From a virus, in the IMG/VR virus record IMGVR_UViG_3300025168_000132, positions 1 to 49,853 of that record: DNA of 49,853 nucleotides; one strand, 5' to 3'. Made by a program: the position numbers and the translations under genes. The notes beneath the pieces are model-generated. The model ran no database searches and had not been told where the DNA came from. It saw only the letters and a program-made list of their open reading frames with translations. This document shows, one piece after another, positions 8,004-16,667 of the stretch; the stretch's first letter is position 1; every line of letters starts with the position of its first letter.

Positions 8004-8672
8004 ATGGATTCTAAGAAAAGAGAGAATCTTCTCCAAGCAATGTTTCTTATTCAGGAAGCGCTTAAGACGCCGGAGCCATCCCCGAATGGACTTCCTGAAA
8101 AGCAGGAAAGAAGAATTGAATCTGACAGTATGTCGTCTACTCCTATAAGCGATGAAATAATTATAGATTTAAGTGGCTGCGCTAGGTCTAGGGTTGTTGA
8201 GTGCGGAGGAGAGGTTAACTGTGTGGTTATTGGCGAACGCACGGGATTGATGGCTTCGGTTATTTCGGATCAGTTTTCTGGTGCCGGAGGCAGGGTTATC
8301 TGTATAGGAGATTGCGTTGATTCGGATGGAAATATTATTAAAGATTGGCTTGAACACGTTGGTGACCGATGGGCCAAGACTGTGTTCCCAGCGGTTGGGG
8401 ACACGTTTGAAAGTTTTCGAGATTTTGAAAATCCGTTCGATTTAGTTTTATTAAACACTTGCGGGAAGTATTCAGAGATGGCTTCTTTAATAAGTAGATG
8501 GTATGGTCTTTTAAATCCAGGTGGAGTTATTTGCGGTACGCAACATGATTACGAAAATTATGCTGCAAGCCTTAATGCCGTGCATGAAGTCATCGGTAAG
8601 GACAGGGTCAACTCCACCGGGAGCGAATTCTGGTGGGCCACCACAAACAAGCAGGTGGAGGCTTCAAGTTGA
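8004..8672 (+). CDS. class I SAM methyltransferase-like protein (222 aa)
   Basis: After a disordered N-terminal 45 residues, the protein has a Rossmann-like order: strand NCVVIGERTG with a glycine loop, helix, strand GGRVICIGDCVD, then FDLVLLNT (motif IV position), and LLNPGGVICGTQ (the post-motif strand typical of class I methyltransferases). Motif I is degenerate, with G-x-x-x-G instead of G-x-G-x-G. The enzyme may therefore be an O-methyltransferase of the Methyltransf_24 type or a non-catalytic relative. It is the first gene after the terminator and must be transcribed from the 7947-8003 gap. Its position next to the small terminase gene is unusual. The substrate cannot be read from the sequence. 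Confidence 0.65.
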   Translation: MDSKKRENLLQAMFLIQEALKTPEPSPNGLPEKQERRIESDSMSSTPISDEIIIDLSGCARSRVVECGGEVNCVVIGERTGLMASVISDQFSGAGGRVICIGDCVDSDGNIIKDWLEHVGDRWAKTVFPAVGDTFESFRDFENPFDLVLLNTCGKYSEMASLISRWYGLLNPGGVICGTQHDYENYAASLNAVHEVIGKDRVNSTGSEFWWATTNKQVEASS

Positions 8673-9256
8673 GTTCTGATATTTCAATTGCAAAGAGGCA
8701 CAAGATATGCGCTAAGTGCGGGATGGAGAAATCTCGCAATAGTTTTGGGAAAGGGCCTAATAAAACTTGGTGTAATAAATGCAATAAAGAAATTTCAAAA
8801 ATTAAAAGGTCGGAGTCTAAGAAGAAAAGATTGCAGTCGGCTTTGTCTGAGTTTACAGCGATGCTCAGGGGGACTCAGGTAGATGCTCCTCATGTTGCGG
8901 AATATTGTGCAAAGCTTATTGAAAAGTTCGGGAGTCTTGACAAGATAGTTGATATGCACCACAAGGTTCTTACGTCATTAGTTGACGATAACCCTGGAAG
9001 CAAAACGTCAATTGATGCGATGAATGGACTTGTCCGGTTAATGGAGCTTTCTACAAAGTATCGAGACAGTGCTCCTGACATTGAAGACCTAGACGATAAA
9101 GAAATAGAAGAAGAGCTTTCTCGGCTTATGTTGGCGAGGCTTTCCAGTGAGCCTCAGTTACTCAATCAACTCGTTGATGCTTCTGGGCTAAGGGTGGTGG
9201 ACATGGACGATCCGTCAGAGGAATTCAAGGAAATGAAAAATGGCGCAACTGGGTGA
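8669..9256 (+). CDS. probable terminase small subunit with N-terminal zinc ribbon
   Basis: Directly upstream of the large terminase and overlapping it by 17 bases, this 195-residue protein starts with a four-cysteine ribbon (ICAKCG ... TWCNKC), then Lys/Arg-rich helices and an all-helical, acidic C-terminal half. It fits a DNA-recognition small subunit by position and size. The start is taken as TTG 8669, because GGTGGAGG lies exactly 7 bases upstream and the TTGA overlap with the methyltransferase stop gives coupled translation. A GTG at 8633 in the same frame is a poorer choice. Small terminases usually bind DNA through an HTH, so a zinc ribbon here is uncommon. Confidence 0.65.
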   Translation: MSSDISIAKRHKICAKCGMEKSRNSFGKGPNKTWCNKCNKEISKIKRSESKKKRLQSALSEFTAMLRGTQVDAPHVAEYCAKLIEKFGSLDKIVDMHHKVLTSLVDDNPGSKTSIDAMNGLVRLMELSTKYRDSAPDIEDLDDKEIEEELSRLMLARLSSEPQLLNQLVDASGLRVVDMDDPSEEFKEMKNGATG

Positions 9257-10979
9257 CATCGACGAAAGAATTAAAGCTTTGTCTGTGGAAAGAGCGCAGA
9301 GAAAGAAGGACGCTCTTCGTATCTATCGCCCGAGAAGCGATAAAATCGAGGCATTCCATCAATCGCTGGCTAGTGAAAAGATACTTCGCGGCGGTGCAGG
9401 TTCAGGTAAATCGTGTGCTGGGTTTGCGGAACTTGCATCAGCCGCAACGGGCATTCCTGTTATTGGAAGGAATGGCGATGAGCTTCCTTGTAAATATCCT
9501 AAAGGCTCACTTTTAATATGGGTTATTGGGTTTGGGTGGGATCATGTTGGTGAAACAATCCACAGATATTTGTTTACTGACATGTCAGGCATGAAAATGA
9601 TTAAGGATAAGAAGACAAAACAATACAGGATATTTCAACCATGGAACGAGGAAGACATTGCTCGGTCAGATGAAATGGAGTCAGTTCCGCAGTTAATTCC
9701 TCACAGGCTAATAGACCACACTCAGTGGGCGTGGGAGAATAAAGGGGCAAAACAATTTAAAAGATGCGTATTGAAAAACGGAACCGTTATCCGTGCGTTC
9801 TCCAGTACCTCTGTTGCTGCAAAGCGTGGTGACGAACCAAACATTATTTGCATTGACGAAGACATCGAGAACCCGGACCATGTTGAAGAGTGGCAGTCTC
9901 GTCTCCGTAAGGGTGGAATTCTTCTTTGGCTTGCCCAGCCATACAGCCACAACCATGCGTTGATGATGCTGTCTAAGCGGGCAGAAAACGAAAAAGAACT
10001 GAAAAAGCCAGATATAGAAGAGTTTCAGATAAGGTTTTCCGAGAACCAGTTTATTCACCGCCGCGAAAAAGAAAAGATGATTAAGCGGTGGCAATCGCAC
10101 GGTGAAGATGTTTTGGCGGCAAGGGATCGCGGTGATTACGTTGTTGGTCACATACTTATGTATCCAGGGTTTTCTAAGAATGTTCACGGAATAAACCTGC
10201 AGGGCTCTGGCTCAAATGAGTCTAATTCTAAGATAAGGAAAATAGCGTCTGCTTTTAGAGCAAATAACGGTCGTCCTCCGGCTAACTGGAGGAAAGATTT
10301 AGTTCTTGATCCGGGCCATGCAACTACTGCTGTTCTTTTCGGCGCAACCCCGCCAGACAGTGAGTATTCTGGTAAGTTTTACGTTGTGTATGATGAGCTT
10401 TATTTGCATAGGCATAGCGCAGATGAAGCAGCGAAGGCAATTGTCCGTAAGGCTGGATCGCAAGTTTTTCAGTCTTATGTAATTGACCAGCGTGCCGCCA
10501 GGCAAACCGGCTGGGGACGTGGGGCAGGGGAGACGACGCACCACATATACAGCGAAGCATTTGCCAGACACGGATTAAGGTCGGTGGAGACAGGTAGTGC
10601 ATTTTCTTTTGGTGCCGATAATGTCGAGGCAGGTTGCACTCGTGTTCGAGAGTCAATGAATGTTCGCGGAGATGGCACTACAGAGCTTATGGTAGTCATG
10701 GATACTACCCCAAATTTCTTTATGGAAATAAGCGACTACAAGAAAAGCGGTGGAATTAGAAGGCAAGAAGTTGCCGAAAAGCCTGCCCCGAGGCAAAAGG
10801 ATCACTTGATGGACTGTTTGCGCTACTACATATCTACAGAACCAGAGTATATTGAACCAGACAGGGCTTTATCCATGCCGTCACCTGCGTGGAAAGAGTT
10901 CCAGAAATTTAAAAAAGACAGAGACGGATCCGACAAAGATGATGCCGTCATGAAGCTTGGCCCCGGTGCCGCCCGTTAA
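9240..10979 (+). CDS. terL: terminase large subunit
   Basis: This is the ATP-driven DNA packaging motor with nuclease. The Walker A loop GGAGSGKS is at residues 51-58, and Walker B NIICIDED is near 201-208. The C-terminal RNase H-like nuclease shows VLDPGHATTAV (about 353-363), VIDQRAARQ (about 413) and KDHLMDCLRYY (about 520) as the acidic-residue motifs. At 579 residues it is a normal full-length TerL. A long insertion between the Walker motifs (residues 80-160) contains a WxxEDIARSDEM segment. It follows the putative small subunit with a short overlap and precedes an accessory gene and the portal, so the packaging genes form a block. Confidence 0.93.
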   Translation: MAQLGDIDERIKALSVERAQRKKDALRIYRPRSDKIEAFHQSLASEKILRGGAGSGKSCAGFAELASAATGIPVIGRNGDELPCKYPKGSLLIWVIGFGWDHVGETIHRYLFTDMSGMKMIKDKKTKQYRIFQPWNEEDIARSDEMESVPQLIPHRLIDHTQWAWENKGAKQFKRCVLKNGTVIRAFSSTSVAAKRGDEPNIICIDEDIENPDHVEEWQSRLRKGGILLWLAQPYSHNHALMMLSKRAENEKELKKPDIEEFQIRFSENQFIHRREKEKMIKRWQSHGEDVLAARDRGDYVVGHILMYPGFSKNVHGINLQGSGSNESNSKIRKIASAFRANNGRPPANWRKDLVLDPGHATTAVLFGATPPDSEYSGKFYVVYDELYLHRHSADEAAKAIVRKAGSQVFQSYVIDQRAARQTGWGRGAGETTHHIYSEAFARHGLRSVETGSAFSFGADNVEAGCTRVRESMNVRGDGTTELMVVMDTTPNFFMEISDYKKSGGIRRQEVAEKPAPRQKDHLMDCLRYYISTEPEYIEPDRALSMPSPAWKEFQKFKKDRDGSDKDDAVMKLGPGAAR

Positions 10980-10994
10980 CCCCAAGGAGTTGCT

Positions 10995-11540
10995 ATGAAT
11001 AATCTTCCGAAAGCGCCGTGTGTCGGAGAAAACCTTGTTTGGTATCCCCATGGAGACACAAATCAGTCTCCGTTTGCTGCTACGGTTGTCCAGCGTTTTA
11101 GCGATCAATCTGTTACCATTTGCACTCTTAGCCCTACGGGGAAAAGAGATGTCTGGCTTAACGTAAAGCATGTAAATCATCCTGATCATGAAACTGCGCC
11201 GGAGGGTGTTCGTAGGTGGGGCGCGTGGGATTTAATCGGGCAGTATGAAGAAAAGATTTCAATAGAAGAGCATGATCGAGAAGTGAAAAGGGAACTCGCC
11301 AGGGTTGAAGCAGAAAAAAGTATGTCAATTGATACTGACGTTATTTCTGACCCAGATGAAGATGAGATGAGAATCATTAAGTTTTCCAGGGAGATGGGGG
11401 ATGTCCCTGGTAGAGCGCAATTAGTAGCAGGCAAAATAGGTGCTGAAATGACGCACCAGAGGGTTAATGCTGTGTTAAGGAGATTTCCCCATCTATTAAA
11501 CGGAGAACTTCCAGAAGAATTGCTTGGAGCAGGTAAATGA
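10995..11540 (+). CDS. hypothetical protein between terminase and portal (181 aa)
   Basis: No family is recognised. The first 75 residues look like a small beta-barrel (ENLVWYPHG, FAATVVQRFSDQSVTICTL, RDVWLNVKHV). An acidic helical middle follows, and the C-terminal 50 residues are helical with a possible HTH-like arrangement (GRAQLVAGKIGAEMTHQRVNA). Good AAGGAG site before the ATG, and the stop overlaps the portal start as ATGA, so translation is coupled. It might be a packaging accessory or small head protein. Confidence 0.7.
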   Translation: MNNLPKAPCVGENLVWYPHGDTNQSPFAATVVQRFSDQSVTICTLSPTGKRDVWLNVKHVNHPDHETAPEGVRRWGAWDLIGQYEEKISIEEHDREVKRELARVEAEKSMSIDTDVISDPDEDEMRIIKFSREMGDVPGRAQLVAGKIGAEMTHQRVNAVLRRFPHLLNGELPEELLGAGK

Positions 11541-14416
11541 TTAGCGCTACTGAAAAAGAAAATCCGGTTTCAAAAGAAAAACTTGGCGATGCTCTTCGTC
11601 AAATTACTTCTGGATGGCTTTCTAAAATAGAGTTAGCAAAGCAGGCTAAAAGTCAATTTAACGAAGTTGCTGAACAGTGTACCGCTTTTTTCCAGGCATC
11701 CGTGTCTTTTATGTGGGAGCCTGGTTTTCGTAAGAAATTTCTTGGTACTGATGTATCACCCAATTTTCACGTAACTCTCAATAAAGCTTTTGAGCTTGTA
11801 TCTATATATGGTCCGACCTTGTATTGGCAGAATCCCGAAAGGCTTCTTACACCAAGGAAGCATGTACCTATAGTGCCTGACCTTTATGGGATTGACCCTA
11901 CTCTCCAGAACCATCTGCAACAACAAATGCAGCAAATCCAAGGTCAGCTGCAGCAGGCTCAGCAGGCAGCTCAGCAGGCAATGGCCCCTATGCAGCAGCA
12001 GATGCAGCAAGCCCAGCAACAAGGGATTCCACCAGAGCAAGTTCAGCAAATGTTTATGGCACAGAATCCGCAGGCTCAGCAAGCGCAAGCTCAGGTTCAG
12101 CAGCTAAATAATCAGATGCAGCAAATCCAACAGCAGCAGCAGCAGCAGCAGCAAGCGCAGATGGCTTTTGAGTCTGCTTCTCAGCAAGAACAATTCAAAA
12201 ACAACGAAAGGTCTATACGAGCGTCTCTTATGCAGGAGTGGTTGAATTACACTCCCAAGGAGCAGCCCGGCGGCGGGCTTGAAACTGCTGCGATGAAAGC
12301 AATTACTGAATCTCTCGTTAAAGGTCGCGGTTGCTTAATGCCGGAAGCTTACACGATGCCGGGCAGTAAAGTTAAACTCTCTGGGTGCAGTTACATTTCT
12401 GTGGATGACTTATTCCTTGACCCCGACGCAACGGGGCTTGGTCCTAATGAATGTTGGTGGATGGCGGTAAGGAGAACTCAGCCTGTATGGTATGTCGAAA
12501 GAAAGTTTGATTTAAAAGGCAAGCTTCATTCTGCGGCAACTTACGAAAGGAGAAGCAGTTTTGGGGAAAGAAGTGGACGCGACCTTGGAAGCAATGATCG
12601 TGCAATGGGTAAAACGCATGACACCATTACTTATTACGAGATATGGTCTAAGGCTGGGGCTGGTCACAGGCTTGCCGGTTTAAGAAGTGAGTATCATGAT
12701 TCGTTTGAAAAAGTTGGTGATTACGTTCGTATGGTTATTGCTCCAGGCATAGATTACCCGCTAAATGCACCGCCCAAAAAAGTAGGCAAGGCATCTTCTG
12801 AAGAAATTAAGAAGTTATTGGAATGGGAATATCCTTTTTGGAAAGATGACAGATGGCCTGTCGTCTGTCTTGATTATTGGCATCGAGTTCCTGGCAAAGA
12901 CCCTCAAGGTTCTGCTTGGCCTATTGCACCGCTAGAGCCCGGCCTTGGAGAGCTAATTACACTAAACGTAATCGTTTCTCATATCGTAAATAGAACTTGG
13001 TCATCTAGCCGCGATTTCATTGCGGTTCTCCAAAGCGCACAGAAAGATGTAGAAAAATGGCTAAAGAAGGGTCAAGACATGACCGTTTTCCCGGTCAAGG
13101 AAATATATGGGGACATAAACAAAGTTGTTCAATGGGTGCAGCAGCCGCAAATGAAAGCGGATATGTGGCAGGTCGTAACGATGCTTACGGAACTGTTCGA
13201 GAAGCGGGTTGGCCTGTCGGAGCTTTTATATGGCATGACAGCTCAACAAAGCCGAAGCGCCGCTGACGCTGAAACGAAGCGGTCGCAAATGAATATTCGT
13301 CCAGACCACATGGCTAAACAAGTGGAGCACTGGATGGAGCAATGCGCTCGTCAGGAAAAAATGGTTGCTAGGTGGTCAATTGAGCCAAAAGATGTTGCAG
13401 TTGTTTTAGGGGATACTGAATCGAAACTTTGGGAAAAGTTTATAACGAACTCTTCGGTTGAAGAAACTGTCAGGGAGGTTGAATGCCATGTTACAGCTAA
13501 CAGTGTCCGTAAACCAAACAAGGAGAGAGAATCCGCAAACATGGCTCAGGTGATGAGCGTGGCTATGCCCGAATTTAGTAAACATGCTGACGCCACATCT
13601 GACACTGGGCCACTTAATAAGCTTCTGGAAAAATGGGGTAAATCGATTGATCAAGAAATGGACGATTTCCAAATTGGTCCAAGGACACCTCCTCAGCCAG
13701 GACCGGAAGCAGCGCAAGCCGCCCAGGCTCAGCAGCAAGCCCAAGAGAAGCAGTTTGAACTTCAGATGCAAATGCTCCAGGCAAAAGCTCAGAATGAGCA
13801 AATGAAGACTCAGTCGCAAATGGCCCTTGAGCAAGCCAAGCTTCAGGGATTATCAATCAAGGCTCAGTCAGATATGGCTAAAGCTCAAACTACGCAGCAG
13901 CAGGCAGCGGCTAAGGCCCAGCTGGATCAAGCTAAGATTGCTCTTACTCAGCTTCAGCACCAGATACGAAGAAGCGAAGCGGAGCTACTTGCTCAGACAA
14001 GAGCGTCACAGCACCAACTTGAAATGCAGATACGAGATGAGCATAGGCAGCAAAGCGAAGCGGAGTTTATGTCTAAGCTTAAGAGGGATAATGCCGCACT
14101 TGAACATGGAATTAAGCTAGACCAAGAGCAGCATGATTCTGAAATGCAACAGGATGCAGAGAAGCACATTCTTGATATCGAAACCTCTGGAAGTCGATTA
14201 CAGCAAGAGTCTGTTCTTCAAATGGCTAAAGCTGAGTTAGATGAAGATGTGGATTTAGCAAAAGCCAGAAGCGCAATTGCAATAGAGCAGGCTCAATCCG
14301 AGGAAAAGGCTCGGGTCCACAGGCAGGAAATAGCAAGAAAAGCCCGTGATCAAAGAGAAAACGAAAAAATGAGGGCTGCTCACCAAGGTGGTCAAGGAAG
14401 GAATCCGCAGGAATGA
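11537..14416 (+). CDS. portal protein with polyQ insertion and long C-terminal helix (959 aa)
   Basis: This is the probable dodecameric portal through which DNA is packaged. The core reads like P22-type portals: an N-terminal helix with W-L-S-K-I, FMWEPGFRKKFL, a wing region and SYISVDDLFLDPDATG. Next come DYWHRVPGKDP, then GLSELLYGMTAQQSRSAADA and a clip/stem region. Residues 116-230 are an almost pure Gln/Met/Ala insertion with a run of eight or more glutamines. Residues 700-940 are Q/A/E/K-rich, coiled-coil-like heptads comparable in place to the P22 portal barrel but much longer. Length exceeds the usual 500-725 residues because of these two regions. Coupled to genes on both sides by ATGA overlaps. 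Confidence 0.85.
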   Translation: MISATEKENPVSKEKLGDALRQITSGWLSKIELAKQAKSQFNEVAEQCTAFFQASVSFMWEPGFRKKFLGTDVSPNFHVTLNKAFELVSIYGPTLYWQNPERLLTPRKHVPIVPDLYGIDPTLQNHLQQQMQQIQGQLQQAQQAAQQAMAPMQQQMQQAQQQGIPPEQVQQMFMAQNPQAQQAQAQVQQLNNQMQQIQQQQQQQQQAQMAFESASQQEQFKNNERSIRASLMQEWLNYTPKEQPGGGLETAAMKAITESLVKGRGCLMPEAYTMPGSKVKLSGCSYISVDDLFLDPDATGLGPNECWWMAVRRTQPVWYVERKFDLKGKLHSAATYERRSSFGERSGRDLGSNDRAMGKTHDTITYYEIWSKAGAGHRLAGLRSEYHDSFEKVGDYVRMVIAPGIDYPLNAPPKKVGKASSEEIKKLLEWEYPFWKDDRWPVVCLDYWHRVPGKDPQGSAWPIAPLEPGLGELITLNVIVSHIVNRTWSSSRDFIAVLQSAQKDVEKWLKKGQDMTVFPVKEIYGDINKVVQWVQQPQMKADMWQVVTMLTELFEKRVGLSELLYGMTAQQSRSAADAETKRSQMNIRPDHMAKQVEHWMEQCARQEKMVARWSIEPKDVAVVLGDTESKLWEKFITNSSVEETVREVECHVTANSVRKPNKERESANMAQVMSVAMPEFSKHADATSDTGPLNKLLEKWGKSIDQEMDDFQIGPRTPPQPGPEAAQAAQAQQQAQEKQFELQMQMLQAKAQNEQMKTQSQMALEQAKLQGLSIKAQSDMAKAQTTQQQAAAKAQLDQAKIALTQLQHQIRRSEAELLAQTRASQHQLEMQIRDEHRQQSEAEFMSKLKRDNAALEHGIKLDQEQHDSEMQQDAEKHILDIETSGSRLQQESVLQMAKAELDEDVDLAKARSAIAIEQAQSEEKARVHRQEIARKARDQRENEKMRAAHQGGQGRNPQE

Positions 14417-14955
14417 AGTATAAAACTATAGGGAAAATAGTAGACGGCAAGTACATAAGCTGCGATGACAATCCACCACCTGATTCGAGAATGCAAGATG
14501 TATTATTAAGCAGGAAAATGCCATCAATTAGGACTGATTCACAGTTTTTGGCTAATCATGGTACACTAGAGAAACAGTTCGAGGGCGACCAAAGGCAGTT
14601 AAAAGCGGTTACTGATAAAGCAAAATCTTTAGGTTATACCCCCAGTGTAAATGATACATATATTCCCACTTTGGCTAGATTTCCGGGCGATCCATTGGCC
14701 TTCGTGCCAGCGGGAAGTCCAAAAAACCATATCAAGAAGGTCTGCGAGGCCACTGACCGTGCCTGCAAAGGCGATGTTGAGGTACAGAGGGAAAGAAAGA
14801 AGCCGAAAGAAACTATAAGGCTCGGAGAAGATTTAGTTCAGGAAGAGGCCGGGCAATTAATTATGGGGAACCCCGAAGAAGCGTTGAAGCCTAAAGAACA
14901 ATTGCGTAACGAAATTTTGGACAAGCATGGCGCAAAGCCATACGACAAACAATAA
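14413..14955 (+). CDS. hypothetical protein downstream of portal (180 aa)
   Basis: The family is not recognised. The N-terminus has a short beta-hairpin-like segment (YKTIGKIVDGKYISCDDNPP). A charged helical section follows, and the acidic C-terminus has Glu/Lys repeats. There is no signal peptide or membrane helix. It starts at an ATG that overlaps the portal stop (ATGA), with AAGGA upstream, and ends 15 bases before the next gene. Consistent position after the portal suggests a head-completion or internal role, but nothing specific is visible. Confidence 0.65.
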   Translation: MKYKTIGKIVDGKYISCDDNPPPDSRMQDVLLSRKMPSIRTDSQFLANHGTLEKQFEGDQRQLKAVTDKAKSLGYTPSVNDTYIPTLARFPGDPLAFVPAGSPKNHIKKVCEATDRACKGDVEVQRERKKPKETIRLGEDLVQEEAGQLIMGNPEEALKPKEQLRNEILDKHGAKPYDKQ

Positions 14956-14970
14956 GGAGGGTCATTAACA

Positions 14971-15606
14971 ATGGCACTGACACCTGTATCGAGAATGGCA
15001 CTTGAATCTGCTCTTACGGAGCCTAGTGCTAACACGGAAATCAAGGACATCCTTGAAATCAACGACAATACCGCTGGTACTGTTGCTGCAAGCAAAACTG
15101 TTATTTACGGAAGTGACAGCAGCATTAAAGCCACTGGTATACTGGACACTAATGTTGTTGCGCAAAGCGGAACTGCCGCAGAGGATTTGACCTCTACTAC
15201 CAAGAACCTTGTCTGGTATGCGTCAACTACTCAAGCTGGGGCTATTACCTTACCGCAGGCTACAGCCGCAAATGCAGGAATGGTAATTACAGTAATTGCA
15301 GCCGCAAATTGGAGTGGTACTGAATTTAAGTTAGGGTTCCTGAATACTGGCTCTACGGTATTGGTGGGCTATTTAAATGTAGCAACACTTGATGCTAATA
15401 GTGCAGCAGTTGGATTTGCAGTAACAGCTAATGCGAAATGTCTCAAGATTGATTCGGCTGACGTAGCAAAAGCTGGTGGCGCACAAGGCTCCACTTATGT
15501 ATTTACATATTTGGGCGCAAACTTAGTTCACGTTGCTGCAAATGCTTACATCACTACTGGTACAGTTGCGACTACTGCTGCTGCATCGTTGACTGCTGGA
15601 ATCTAA
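14971..15606 (+). CDS. beta-rich virion surface protein candidate (211 aa)
   Basis: Ala/Thr/Gly/Val make up most of the protein, with short alternating strands from about residue 20 to the end. There are no charged clusters and few aromatic residues. Segments such as AGAITLPQATAANAGMVITVIAA are typical of jelly-roll or fibre-like head decorations. A strong GGAGGG site precedes the ATG. It opens a run of three small beta-rich genes (14971-16410), and a related composition is seen at 37653-38108. The role as a surface or fibre component is inferred from composition and neighbours. Confidence 0.65.
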   Translation: MALTPVSRMALESALTEPSANTEIKDILEINDNTAGTVAASKTVIYGSDSSIKATGILDTNVVAQSGTAAEDLTSTTKNLVWYASTTQAGAITLPQATAANAGMVITVIAAANWSGTEFKLGFLNTGSTVLVGYLNVATLDANSAAVGFAVTANAKCLKIDSADVAKAGGAQGSTYVFTYLGANLVHVAANAYITTGTVATTAAASLTAGI

Positions 15607-15627
15607 GCCCATTAAAGGAGACTTATT

Positions 15628-15990
15628 ATGGGCGCAGGATTGCGTGACATAGCACCGAAAGAGGTCTATTCTGCCAAAATAGATGCGGCGGCAGCTACGG
15701 GTGATGTAACCGTGTTGGATTTTTCTGTACTTCATCCAAACGATTCCAGTAAAAAAATTGTTGTCATTAACTTTCTTTATACTTGCACTACTACCAACCC
15801 GACTGCCTTCTGGTCAGGTTCATCAAGTGGTACGCAACTGACTGGAGACATGCGTGTTATTGCAAATGGTTGGGTTAAGGGGGGCTACAATCCAGACGGA
15901 CACTTCAAGGCTGCTGTTGGAGCAGATTTAGTTATAGAGCGAGCCTCAAGTGTTGGTGTTGGTGGGTGGATCAACTATTACTTGGAGTAA
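15628..15990 (+). CDS. small beta-sandwich virion protein, paralogue A (120 aa)
   Basis: This is a short beta-rich protein whose core is KKIVVINFLYTC, TAFWSGSSSGTQLTGD, PDGHF and the closing strand GGWINYYLE. The next gene repeats the same layout (KKIVVTNLN, ALTGK, PDGHFW, YGYINYYEE), so the two are tandem paralogues. The fold is probably a jelly roll. A strong AAAGGAGA ribosome site gives the ATG. Likely a surface decoration or small fibre. Function is not shown by the sequence. Confidence 0.7.
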   Translation: MGAGLRDIAPKEVYSAKIDAAAATGDVTVLDFSVLHPNDSSKKIVVINFLYTCTTTNPTAFWSGSSSGTQLTGDMRVIANGWVKGGYNPDGHFKAAVGADLVIERASSVGVGGWINYYLE

Positions 15991-15993
15991 CTG

Positions 15994-16410
15994 ATGGTTG
16001 CCGAAGCAATTTCAGATAAAACTGCCAAAGAAACAAAGACTGCGATTGTGCAGTTCAGCGCAGACCTGGACGATACGGGAACTCTTTTTGATGCGACAGC
16101 AACGATTGAATTAGTAGCGGCAATTCCAGGTAAAAAAATTGTTGTTACAAACCTCAACCACTGGCACATAACTTTTGCCGGAACAACAGATGGAGTCGCA
16201 GTTGAGTTTAAGTCAGGAAGCACGGCCTTAACAGGTAAGATATTGTTTTCAAACTTTGGGGCCAAGAACACAACAAGCACTTCATACATGCCTGATGGTC
16301 ATTTCTGGACATCAAAAGGCGAAGCGTTAAACATGACAGTCACTGATACTACAGCAGGCGGTGCCCAGACAATCTGGGTTTACGGCTACATAAACTACTA
16401 CGAAGAATAA
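15994..16410 (+). CDS. small beta-sandwich virion protein, paralogue B (138 aa)
   Basis: This is the paralogue of the preceding gene. It shares the order of strands, a conserved PDGHF motif near residue 100 and a C-terminal [G]xINYYxE motif. It has an extra N-terminal 20 residues rich in Lys/Thr. The start ATG follows the preceding stop by 3 bases and uses TTGGAG inside the upstream gene's last codons, so it is translationally coupled. A virion surface role is inferred. Confidence 0.7.
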   Translation: MVAEAISDKTAKETKTAIVQFSADLDDTGTLFDATATIELVAAIPGKKIVVTNLNHWHITFAGTTDGVAVEFKSGSTALTGKILFSNFGAKNTTSTSYMPDGHFWTSKGEALNMTVTDTTAGGAQTIWVYGYINYYEE

Positions 16411-16412
16411 CC

Positions 16413-16640
16413 ATGAAATGGCACTACCACTTGAACGGTGAAACTGTGGGATTCTTAATAACCATTGCGTTCGTGCTAGCGTCGATTAGTGCTAGCTATG
16501 GTGTGAGTCAACACCAGCTAGATAAACACGAAGAAGATATAAAGATTATCAAAAGGGATGTTGATAGCAACGAGGACATCCTAATTGAAATACGCAATGA
16601 CGTAAAATGGCTGCGGCACAAGATGGCTTCGCCAGAGTGA
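16413..16640 (+). CDS. single-TM protein with coiled-coil tail (75 aa)
   Basis: Residues 10-30 are a hydrophobic membrane helix (VGFLITIAFVLASISASYGV). It is followed by a charged heptad helix (residues 33-70, HEEDIKIIKRDVDSNEDILIEI) predicted to face the cytoplasm or periplasm. A single N-terminal TM plus coiled coil is seen in small phage holin-like proteins and in inner-membrane spanin-like proteins, but no lipobox partner is present beside it. It lies 2 bases after a virion-protein stop within the structural arm. I favour a membrane-interacting lysis or ejection accessory, with low certainty. Confidence 0.65.
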   Translation: MKWHYHLNGETVGFLITIAFVLASISASYGVSQHQLDKHEEDIKIIKRDVDSNEDILIEIRNDVKWLRHKMASPE

Positions 16641-16667
16641 GCAGCCCTAACATAAAGGGATGCCCTT

